From Herbidospora galbida (GTDB lineage Bacteria; Actinomycetota; Actinomycetes; Streptosporangiales; Streptosporangiaceae), in the NCBI RefSeq assembly GCF_005233835.1, contig NZ_SZQA01000043.1, forward strand, positions 1 through 55,099: a stretch of 55,099 nucleotides of DNA, in the 5' to 3' direction. Every line of letters starts with the position of its first letter. Position 1 is the first letter of the stretch. Shown one piece after another: positions 48,998 through 55,099 of the stretch. The translations under genes and the position numbers were made by a program. Under the pieces are notes generated by a model that did not search any database, was not told the origin of the DNA, and saw only the letters and a program-made list of their open reading frames with translations.

Positions 48998-49744
48998 TTA
49001 TATCGGGGGCCAGGGGATCGCGGGCCAGTCGCCCGAGGGGTAAGGGTGGATTCCGGTGTCCAGCAGTCTGCGTACCCGGTTCCAGGTCGCCTCCACCTCG
49101 GCTGCGGTGAGCAGTTCGCGCAATCTTCGTCCGAGTCGTCCTCTTTCCAGTTCTTGATCGAGATGGACCAGGACGGCCACCGCCTCGCGGGAGAGCGGCC
49201 GCCCCTTCCACTGCCACAGAACGGTGCGGAGCTTGGTGTCGACGGAGAAGCAGACGCCGTGGTCGACGCCGTAGACGTGGCCGTCGGGCAGCGGCAGCAG
49301 GTGGCCGCCCTTGCGGTCGGCGTTGTTGATCACCGCGTCGAGGACGGCCATGCGGCGCAGGGCGGGCTGGCGGCTGCGCATGACGGCCATCAGGTCGGCG
49401 TCGGGGTCGGCGTCGATCCAGAGCTGGACCATGCCGGGGCCGAAGGGGCCGTCGCGGTAGACGGTGGGCGGCACCAGCCGCCAGCCGGTGGCCACCGCCA
49501 CCTCGTAGGCGGCGACCTCACGGGCGGCGAGGGTGCCGTCGGGGAAGTCCCAGAGCGGGCGTTCGCCCTCCACGGGCTTGTAGACGCAGGCCGCGACCTG
49601 CTCGCCCGCGCTGATCGTGCAGTAGAGGGTCATGTTGGTGGCCTCGATCAGGCGGCCGGCGACCTCGAGCCGCCCGCCGCGCAGCAGCCGCATGGCCGCC
49701 GCGTCGTCGAGTCTCGTCCCCTCTTCCGCGTTCTCAGCGGTCAT
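48998..49744 (-). CDS. SCO1664-family protein (PI3/4-kinase-like fold)
   Basis: This is a 248-residue protein. LLRGGRLEVAGRLIEATNMTLYCTISAGEQVAACVYKPVEGERPLWDFPDGTLAAREVAAYEVA is the family's N-lobe with the lysine in VYKP. AVINNADRKGGHLLP and HVYGVDHGVCFSVDTKLRTVLWQW give kinase-like NxDRKxxH and DHG motifs. It belongs to a conserved actinobacterial row with DUF3090, histidine phosphatase, uppP and mshC. No substrate is known. The ATG overlaps the DUF3090 TGA (ATGA). Confidence 0.87.
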   Translation of the reverse strand: MTAENAEEGTRLDDAAAMRLLRGGRLEVAGRLIEATNMTLYCTISAGEQVAACVYKPVEGERPLWDFPDGTLAAREVAAYEVAVATGWRLVPPTVYRDGPFGPGMVQLWIDADPDADLMAVMRSRQPALRRMAVLDAVINNADRKGGHLLPLPDGHVYGVDHGVCFSVDTKLRTVLWQWKGRPLSREAVAVLVHLDQELERGRLGRRLRELLTAAEVEATWNRVRRLLDTGIHPYPSGDWPAIPWPPI

Positions 49745-50310
49745 GCGGTGAGTCCCCCGGGGTGGTGTCCGTTGAGCCTGACGCAGATGTGACCCTCGGG
49801 ATCGAGGGGCTGCCCGCACAGCGGGCACGGCGGCCGCCCGGCGGCCACGATGTCGAGCGCGCGGCGGCTGAAGGCGCGCGCGGCGGCGGCGCTGATGCGC
49901 ACCCGCAGGACGGCGGGCTCGGGCCGGTCGGGATCGCCGAAGATCGGGTCCTCCTCCTCTTCGGCGGTGGCCTCCTGCGCCTCGATGATCACCTGGGCGG
50001 TGTCGGGATCCCACGCCAGGGCCATGGTGCCGACCCGGAAGTCCTCTTCGATGGGGGTGTCGAGGGGGCCCTCGTCGGAGACCTCTCCGGGAGCCACGGC
50101 CGGGACGGGGGCGCGGCCGCCACTGCGGCGCAGCACCTCGTCGAGCAACTCGTCGAGCCGGTCGGCCAGCACGGCGACCTGGAACTTCTCGAGCGATACC
50201 GTCGTAAGGCGCCCCTGCGCCCTCGCCTGAAGGAAGAAGGTTCGCGCGCCCGGTTGCCCAACGGCACCGGCCACGAACCTTTCAGGCGGATCGTAATCGA
50301 AGACCGGCAT
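49741..50310 (-). CDS. DUF3090-family protein
   Basis: This is a 189-residue protein opening MPVFDYDPPERFVAGAVGQPGARTFFLQAR, with a central acidic stretch (EATAEEEEDPIFGD). The C-terminal CPLCGQPLDPEGHICVRLNGH is a small zinc-ribbon-like end. DUF3090 proteins co-occur with SCO1664-family kinase-like proteins. A TAAGGT, made of the upstream stop codon plus three bases, lies 7 nt before the ATG, so internal leaderless transcription is possible. Confidence 0.88.
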   Translation of the reverse strand: MPVFDYDPPERFVAGAVGQPGARTFFLQARAQGRLTTVSLEKFQVAVLADRLDELLDEVLRRSGGRAPVPAVAPGEVSDEGPLDTPIEEDFRVGTMALAWDPDTAQVIIEAQEATAEEEEDPIFGDPDRPEPAVLRVRISAAAARAFSRRALDIVAAGRPPCPLCGQPLDPEGHICVRLNGHHPGGLTA

Positions 50311-50320
50311 AGCCCCGACC

Positions 50321-51001
50321 TTACGTGGTCCCGGCTCCGCCGCCGACGGCGGCGTCGCTCCCGGCGATGTTTTCTCCCCCATCTTTGTGCTCCGGAGGCG
50401 GCTCCGGAAGCCCGAAATTTCGGGTGTCGTTAAGTCTGCGAAGAAAGGGGCGTATGGGGGTGTATTCGATAACTGTGACCGATCCTGGATCGACGTTGAT
50501 CCGCTGGAACTGGTCGAGGTGGAGACCCAGCGCGTCGGCCACGATCGCCTTGATCACGTCGCCGTGGGAGCAGACCAGATAGGTCGCCCGCTCCCCCAGC
50601 CGGGCGTTCCAGTCGCGGACGGCGGCGACCGCGCGGGCCGAGACGGCGGCCAGGGACTCGCCGCCCGGGAAGACGGCGGCGCTCGGGTGGGCCTGCACGA
50701 CCCGCCACTCGGGCTCCTTGGCGAGGTCGCCGAGCTTCTTTCCGGTCCAGTCGCCGTAGTCGCACTCGGCGAATCGGTCGTCGATCTGGAGGTTTTCGGC
50801 GCTGAAAGGTTCGACGGTCTCGCGGCAGCGCTCCAGCGGGCTGGAGACGACCGCGTCGAACCGCACGTCCTTGAGGCGCTCGGCGGCGTCGGCGGCCTGC
50901 TTGCGGCCCCGCTCGTCGAGATGGACGCCCGGCGCGCGCCCGGCCAGGACCGGCCCGGTCAGCGGGGTGAGGCCGTGGCGCAGCAGCAGAAGGGTCGTCA
51001 T
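50321..51001 (-). CDS. Histidine phosphatase-family protein (MSMEG_4193 type)
   Basis: This is a 226-residue protein with the phosphoglycerate-mutase-like core: LLLLRHGLTPLTG (RHG, catalytic His about 9), VVSSPLERCRETVEPF, ECDYGDWTGKKL and LVCSHGDVIKAIVAD with the second His. It hydrolyses a phosphoester, substrate unknown. A Pro/Gly-rich tail ends the chain. The ATG overlaps uppP (ATGA) and the gene leads into DUF3090 after 10 nt. Confidence 0.9.
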   Translation of the reverse strand: MTTLLLLRHGLTPLTGPVLAGRAPGVHLDERGRKQAADAAERLKDVRFDAVVSSPLERCRETVEPFSAENLQIDDRFAECDYGDWTGKKLGDLAKEPEWRVVQAHPSAAVFPGGESLAAVSARAVAAVRDWNARLGERATYLVCSHGDVIKAIVADALGLHLDQFQRINVDPGSVTVIEYTPIRPFLRRLNDTRNFGLPEPPPEHKDGGENIAGSDAAVGGGAGTT

Positions 51002-51816
51002 GCCGTGATCACGCCCAGTCCGAGAAGGGTCAGCAGCAGGGTGCCGGCGAACACCCGGTAGATCACGAAGATGTTGACCGAGTTCTTGGCCACCCACTTC
51101 AGCAGCCACGCGATCGAGGCGTAGCCGACGACGAAGGACACGATCGTGGCCACCAGGGTGCCGACCAGGGGCGGGCCGCCGCCGTCGCCGACGTGGCGCA
51201 TCTCGTAGACGCCCGACAGCACCACCGCCGGGATCGACAGCAGGAAGGAGTAGCGGGCCGCCGCCTCGCGCGTGTAGCCGAGGAACATCGCCCCGGTCAT
51301 CGTGGAGCCCGAGCGCGAGGCGCCGGGGATCAGCGGGAGCATCTGCCACGCGCCGATGATGAGGCCGTCTTTCAGCCCCAGGTCGGACAGCTGCTTGGCC
51401 TTCTTCCCGAACTGCTCGGCGCCCAGCAGGATCAGCCCGAACACGATCAGCATGGCCGAGTTGAGCCAGAGGTTGCGCGCCGGTCCCTCGATCGCGTCGG
51501 AGAACAGCAGGCCGGCGACCGAGATCGGGATCGTGCCGAGGATGATGTACCACCCCATGCGCGCGTCGAGGTGGTCGCGCAGTTCCCTGTCGGCCAGGCT
51601 GCGCAGCCAGACCCCGGTGATCCGCAGGATGTCGCGCCAGAAGAAGATCAGCACCGCCAGCATGGTGCCGAGCTGGATGACTGCGGTGAACGCGGCTCCG
51701 GGGTCTTCCCAGCCCGCCAGCTTGGGCACGATGAGCAGGTGCGCCGAGCTGGAGATCGGCAGGAACTCGGTCAGCCCCTGCACGATGCCGAGGACGACCG
51801 CCTCAAAGACGTTCAC
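50998..51816 (-). CDS. uppP: Undecaprenyl-diphosphatase
   Basis: This is a 272-residue polytopic enzyme recycling the C55 lipid carrier by dephosphorylating undecaprenyl diphosphate. Signature motifs are VLGIVQGLTEFLPISSSAHL (with the catalytic Glu) and MLPLIPGASRSGSTMTGAMFLG (Ser/Arg motif). Eight hydrophobic helices are visible. It supports peptidoglycan and the glycan synthesis encoded upstream in the window. GTG 51816 has TAAGCT 8 nt before it and no ribosome site, suggesting a leaderless transcript that runs through the four following genes. Confidence 0.95.
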   Translation of the reverse strand: MNVFEAVVLGIVQGLTEFLPISSSAHLLIVPKLAGWEDPGAAFTAVIQLGTMLAVLIFFWRDILRITGVWLRSLADRELRDHLDARMGWYIILGTIPISVAGLLFSDAIEGPARNLWLNSAMLIVFGLILLGAEQFGKKAKQLSDLGLKDGLIIGAWQMLPLIPGASRSGSTMTGAMFLGYTREAAARYSFLLSIPAVVLSGVYEMRHVGDGGGPPLVGTLVATIVSFVVGYASIAWLLKWVAKNSVNIFVIYRVFAGTLLLTLLGLGVITA

Positions 51817-51824
51817 GGTCGGCC

Positions 51825-51830
51825 AGCTTA
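51825..51830 (-). promoter_or_regulatory. -10 element for uppP
   Basis: TAAGCT, 8 nt before GTG 51816 on the minus strand, in the 43-nt divergent gap 51817-51859. The plus-strand TACTCT at 51846-51851 serves the other gene. Confidence 0.4.
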
Positions 51831-51845
51831 GAGCCTCAAACGCGA

Positions 51846-51851
51846 TACTCT
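51846..51851 (+). promoter_or_regulatory. -10 element, probable leaderless start of aldo/keto reductase gene
   Basis: TACTCT ends 8 nt before ATG 51860, with no ribosome site between. Confidence 0.35.
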
Positions 51852-51859
51852 GACTCGCA

Positions 51860-52792
51860 ATGGATCAGCGATATGTCGGGCGCAGCGGCCTGTCCGTCTC
51901 GCGCATCGGCCTCGGCACCATGACCTGGGCGCGCGACACGTCGGCCGACGAGGCCTCCGCACAGCTCATGACGTTCGCCGACGAGGGCGGCACGCTGGTC
52001 GACACCGCCGACGTCTACGCGGGCGGCGACGCCGAGCGGCTGATCGGCCGGCTGGTCAAAGAGGTGGTCCCCAGAGAAGACCTGGTGATCGCCACCAAGG
52101 CCGTGCTCACGCCCGGCGGCAAAGACGGCTCCCGACGCCACCTGATCCGCGCCCTCGACGCCTCGCTCGACCGCCTGGGCGTCGACGAGGTCGACTTATG
52201 GCAGCTGCACGCCTTCGATCCCGACGTACCGCTGGAGGAGACCCTCCTGGCCGTCGACATCGCGGTCTCGACCGGGCGGGCCGCCTACGCCGGGGTGTGC
52301 AACTACGCGGGCTGGCAGGTCGCGGCGGCGGGGGTGCACCAGCGCTCGGCGCCGGGGCGGGCCCCGATCGTGGCCGCGCAGGTCGAATACTCGCTGGTGG
52401 CCCGTGAGGCCGAAGACGAGCTGATCCCCGCCGCCGCCCACGTGGGCGCGGGCGTGCTGGCCTGGTCGCCGCTCGGGCGGGGGGTGCTGACCGGCAAGTA
52501 CCGGACCGGCATCCCGGCCGACTCGCGCGCCGCGACGCCGCATTTCGCCGACTTCATCCAGCCCTATCTCGACGAGCGGTCGCGCCGGATCGTCGAGTCG
52601 TGCGTGACCGCCGCCGAGGGCCTGGGCGCCTCGCCGCTGGCGGTGGCGCTGGCCTGGGTCCGCGACCGGCCCGGGGTCGCCTCGGCGATCGTGGGCGCGC
52701 GCACCCACGCCCAGCTGCTGGGCGTGCTGCAGTCCGAGACGCTCGTACTCCCCTGGGAGATCCGCGAGGCCCTGGACGACGTGTCGTCGTGA
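51860..52792 (+). CDS. Aldo/keto reductase
   Basis: This is a 310-residue NADPH-dependent TIM-barrel reductase. It reads MDQRYVGRSGLSVSRIGLGTMTW, then LVDTADVYAGGDAERLIG (Asp48 and Tyr53), VIATKAVL (Lys80) and LWQLHAFDPDVPLEETL (His117), giving the full catalytic tetrad. GVLAWSPLGRGVLTGKY and AIVGARTHAQL form the cofactor end. Substrate is not predictable; relatives reduce aldehydes or ketosugars. It is divergent from uppP, with a conserved neighbourhood in related genomes expected but not checked. Confidence 0.92.
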   Translation: MDQRYVGRSGLSVSRIGLGTMTWARDTSADEASAQLMTFADEGGTLVDTADVYAGGDAERLIGRLVKEVVPREDLVIATKAVLTPGGKDGSRRHLIRALDASLDRLGVDEVDLWQLHAFDPDVPLEETLLAVDIAVSTGRAAYAGVCNYAGWQVAAAGVHQRSAPGRAPIVAAQVEYSLVAREAEDELIPAAAHVGAGVLAWSPLGRGVLTGKYRTGIPADSRAATPHFADFIQPYLDERSRRIVESCVTAAEGLGASPLAVALAWVRDRPGVASAIVGARTHAQLLGVLQSETLVLPWEIREALDDVSS

Positions 52793-52832
52793 CACCTCGC
52801 CCAGGGCCTCCCGGGTGAACGCCGCCTGCGGG

Positions 52833-53846
52833 TCAGGCGCAGGCGGAGCCGTTGACGGTGAAGTCGGCCGGCGCGGGGTTCGCGCCGGTGTGCTCACCGT
52901 TGAAACCGATCCACAGGGTCCGGCCGGGCGCGATGTCCTTGTTCCAGTTCATGCCGGTGGCGGTGACCCGCTGACCGCTCTGCGCCCATTCGGCCGACCA
53001 GCCCCGCTCCAGCCGCTGCCCGCTCGTGGGGAAGGTGAACGCGAGGTCCCAGTCTTCGATCGGCTCGTCGCCCGTGTTCTTGATCGCGACGTTCGCGCTC
53101 ATGCCGGTGCCCCAGGATCTGGCCGAGTAGGAGACCTGGCACGACACGCTGGGGGTGCTGGGAGTGAAGACCACCGGCGGCGATTCGTACCCCCAGCTGC
53201 CGTCCAGGTACACGGGGCGGACCGTGACGGAGTACTCGGTGCCCGGCGTCAGCCCGGTGAGGGTCGCGGTGGTGCCCGGGACCGTCGTGAGCAGCTGCCC
53301 GTTCGAGATGACCTGGTAGGCCGAGGCGGGTGAGCTGTACGAGGGCAGCGTCCACGACAGGCGCACGCTGGTGGGGCTCAGCGGGGCGGCGATCGGGCGG
53401 CTCGGCTGCGGCTGCACGATGTCGTTGCTGATGCGCACCTGGGTGACCGGCGACCGGGGGCCGCGCACGCCGTAGCGGTCGACGGCGACCACGTAGACGG
53501 GATAGATCCTGGTCCCGATGGGGGTCGGGAGGTTGACCCAGCCCTCGGTGGGCCCCTGGAAGACGGCCCGGATGATCCCGTTGCCGCCGTCGTCCTGGTA
53601 GACCTCGTAGCAGGCCACGCCGTGATCGTCGGTCGCCGGCGCCCAGCGCAGGGACGCGCCGTTGAAGAACCACCAGACGACCACCGGTGCGCCCGGCGCG
53701 GTCGGCGGGGCGTTGACGGGCGGGTTCGTGGGGATCGGACCGGTCCGGCACACCAGCGGACCGGTGCTCCCGGTGGGCGACGGCGTCGGCGACGGCGCCG
53801 GGGCCGCGAGCAGAGCGGCGGTGAGTATCACAGCGGTGATCTGCAT
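52833..53846 (-). CDS. Secreted FN3-CBM2 protein (cellulose-binding, no catalytic domain)
   Basis: This is a 337-residue protein with a short signal peptide (MQITAVILTAALLAAPA) and a Pro/Thr/Ser linker. Two fibronectin type III-like modules follow (PPTAPGAPVVVWWFFNGASLRWAPATDDHGVACYEVYQDD; RPIAAPLSPTSVRLSWTLPSYSSPASAYQVISNG ... LTGLTPGTEYSVTVRP). A C-terminal carbohydrate-binding module 2 ends the chain (SCQVSYSARSWGTGMSANVAIKNTGDEPIEDWDLAFTFP ... LWIGFNGEHTGANPAPADFTVNGSACA), with the bracketing cysteines. CBM2 binds cellulose, xylan or chitin. No hydrolase domain accompanies it. The ribosome site is weak. Confidence 0.88.
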   Translation of the reverse strand: MQITAVILTAALLAAPAPSPTPSPTGSTGPLVCRTGPIPTNPPVNAPPTAPGAPVVVWWFFNGASLRWAPATDDHGVACYEVYQDDGGNGIIRAVFQGPTEGWVNLPTPIGTRIYPVYVVAVDRYGVRGPRSPVTQVRISNDIVQPQPSRPIAAPLSPTSVRLSWTLPSYSSPASAYQVISNGQLLTTVPGTTATLTGLTPGTEYSVTVRPVYLDGSWGYESPPVVFTPSTPSVSCQVSYSARSWGTGMSANVAIKNTGDEPIEDWDLAFTFPTSGQRLERGWSAEWAQSGQRVTATGMNWNKDIAPGRTLWIGFNGEHTGANPAPADFTVNGSACA

Positions 53847-54088
53847 GGACCCGATCGTCCGGACCGGCCGGGCACCCCGTCAACGCGCGGGGCGTCGCGG
53901 CCCGGCCCGCAGCAGGTGGCCGGTGAAAGGTTCAGAAACCGAACGAGAAATGGTCTCGCGTATCACACCTGGATACCGAAGGGCGACACAGCGCGAAATC
54001 CACCCGGCGCTGGGGAGAGACTGGAGCGCGCCAACGGGAGCGGTGCGCCCACAGGGGAGGGGCCCCGCCGGTGACTGGGGAGGGGCAC
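53847..54088. other. 242-nt divergent promoter region of the FN3-CBM2 and surface-protein genes
   Basis: No gene of its own is seen. It holds a small inverted repeat (CGAGA-5 nt-TCTCG, 53944-53958) and a slightly A/T-richer patch (53930-53990) suited to promoters of both genes. Nothing else stands out. Confidence 0.4.
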
Positions 54089-54967
54089 ATGAGGATCGGG
54101 CGGCGCGCGTCCACCCTCGGCGCCGGCGTTCTCGCGGTGGCCATCGGCGCCGCCCTCCCCTTGGTCATGGCCGAGGCCGCCATGGCCGCCGACTGCGACC
54201 GGGGCGGCCTGCTGCCGGGGGTGACCGACACGCTGTGCAAGGTCGTCGACGGCGCGACCGACGTCGTCGACGACGTGACCAAGGGCGGGCTCGGCGACGT
54301 CACCGACACGGTCGACAAGGTCGTCGGCGGGGTGACCGGCAGCGACGACTCGAAGTCGTCGTCGGCTCCCGGGCAGAACAAGGACTCCGGCAAGCCGGAG
54401 AAGGACCAGGAGAAGGAGTCGTCGACCGGCGTCGAGACCGGGACGAGCGACGGCGGTTCCGTGGACGTCTGCGCGTCCTCCTGCGGCCACAGCCCGGCGC
54501 CCACGCTCGACGCCGAGCCGGTGCGGGTGAAGCCCAGCGACCCCGCCGAGTCCACCGAGCCCGCAACGAGCGGCCGGCGCGACGACCGCAGGGAGCGGCG
54601 GCCGGAGCCCCGCCCCCAGTTCGTCACCTCGGGCGAGCCGATCACCGCCTCGCCCGAGCCCACGCCCCCGCCGGTCGCCGAGCCCGAGCCGGTCCGCGTC
54701 GACGAGGTCGCCCCGCCGCTGCTCTGGCCGGGCCAGCTCATCCCCGAGCTCATGAGCGACACCCGCAAGGTGCCGGTGCGGCCGAGGCAGGCCTACGACC
54801 CGGTCGCGACCGGGCTGACGACGCTGCTGCTGGTGTCGGCGGTGCTGGCCGCGCGGGTCGCCTGGCTCAAGCGGGCCAGGAAGGAAGAGCTGGAGGCGAT
54901 GTGCCCGGAGTCGCTGCCGCTCTCCGGGCTCCCGACGGCGTCGCGACGGCGTCAGCGCATCGCCTAG
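54089..54967 (+). CDS. Surface-anchored-like protein of unknown function
   Basis: This is a 292-residue protein. The signal peptide RRASTLGAGVLAVAIGAALPLVMAEAAMAADC ends near residue 32. The mature part is short and Asp/Val-rich (VTDTLCKVVDGATDVVDDVTKGGLGDVTDTVDKVVGGVTG), followed by a long Ser/Pro/Glu/Arg low-complexity stretch. One membrane helix (GLTTLLLVSAVLAARVAWL, about 250-268) and a basic tail end the chain, so the protein would be held in the membrane by its C-terminus. Two or three cysteines could form a disulfide. I do not recognise the family; repeated VVD/VTD units hint at a chaplin-like or adhesive surface role, not more. ATG 54089 has GGAGGGG upstream. Confidence 0.7.
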   Translation: MRIGRRASTLGAGVLAVAIGAALPLVMAEAAMAADCDRGGLLPGVTDTLCKVVDGATDVVDDVTKGGLGDVTDTVDKVVGGVTGSDDSKSSSAPGQNKDSGKPEKDQEKESSTGVETGTSDGGSVDVCASSCGHSPAPTLDAEPVRVKPSDPAESTEPATSGRRDDRRERRPEPRPQFVTSGEPITASPEPTPPPVAEPEPVRVDEVAPPLLWPGQLIPELMSDTRKVPVRPRQAYDPVATGLTTLLLVSAVLAARVAWLKRARKEELEAMCPESLPLSGLPTASRRRQRIA

Positions 54968-54973
54968 AACCGG

Positions 54974-55099
54974 CTAGGGCCTGTTTCGAAGTCGGGTCAG
55001 CCAGTCGTTGAGAGCGGCGATCTGGATGGTGGCCTCATAGCGGACGGCGAGTTTGTCGTAGCGAGTGGCAATGGCGCGGTGGCGTTTGAGCCGGTTGAT
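54974..55099 (-). mobile_element. IS5-family-type transposase, C-terminal end (partial)
   Basis: Reading inward from the right edge, the 41-residue end begins INRLKRHRAIATRYDKLAVR and closes LTRLRNRP before TAG at 54974. This is the usual C-terminus of IS5-family DDE transposases common in Streptosporangiaceae and Streptomyces; the RYDK and ALNDWL words are characteristic. The stop codon merges into an outer-end-like GGGCCTGTTTCGAA sequence (54977-54990), which would be the terminal inverted repeat. The rest of the element lies beyond the window, so neither its length nor its other end can be judged. Confidence 0.8.

Noticed and set aside
51846-51859. Ribosome binding site for the aldo/keto reductase
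   Set aside because: No AGGAGG-like sequence lies within 15 nt of the ATG; leaderless initiation fits better.

Overview
High-GC DNA with many 4-base ATGA/GTGA gene overlaps, a mycothiol gene (mshC), an NnaR-type HemD/winged-helix fusion and the uppP / histidine phosphatase / DUF3090 / SCO1664-family row. Together these point to a filamentous actinobacterium, most likely Streptosporangiales (Streptosporangiaceae). That placement is inferred from gene content and codon style, not from a marker alignment. No tRNA, rRNA or CRISPR array was found.

Layout: (1) 1-4836: end of a Pro-rich probable FHA protein, a CBS-domain site-2 protease, a RecB-like nuclease, and a NarL-type two-component pair. (2) 4889-7858: a minus-strand trio (UbiA prenyltransferase, TIM-barrel isomerase/epimerase, alkaline-phosphatase-fold enzyme) matching parts C, E and F of the 'ebo' cluster, without A, B and D. 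(3) 8460-14394: a complete peptide/nickel-type ABC importer in the order permease C, binding protein A, permease B, ATPase D, ATPase F, with a perfect 13-bp hairpin between A and B. (4) 14692-21235: small membrane proteins, an ATPase-LuxR regulator, HAD and PAC2 proteins, a DesK/DesR-like pair whose kinase has no ordinary start codon, a shortened CPBP-like protein and a TetR-like protein without its helix-turn-helix. (5) 21148-30739: a seven-gene nitrate assimilation operon (transporter, NasA-type reductase, FAD/BFD electron-transfer protein, NirB, NirD, NnaR, sirohydrochlorin chelatase). It covers uptake, both reductions and siroheme supply, with a candidate GlnR box upstream.

(6) 31074-46894: peptide deformylase and a secreted amidase, then a surface-glycan region: two GT2 enzymes, a 1266-residue flippase/polytopic-membrane-protein fusion, an anchored glycoside hydrolase in line with a P450 and a GT2, and two tandem CelD/FemAB-like acyltransferases. 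A HxlR regulator and a metallo-beta-lactamase-fold gene sit inside this region. They are convergent with overlapping 3' ends, and each promoter carries the same 13-bp operator-like word. (7) 46938-51816: mycothiol ligase and the conserved uppP cluster. (8) 51860-55099: aldo/keto reductase, a secreted FN3-CBM2 protein, a cell-surface-like protein, and the end of an IS5-type transposase running off the window.

Cross-cutting signals: a roughly 36-nt palindromic repeat occurs four times, all intergenic, and several genes have a TANNNT -10 box 6-8 nt before the start codon, suggesting leaderless mRNAs.
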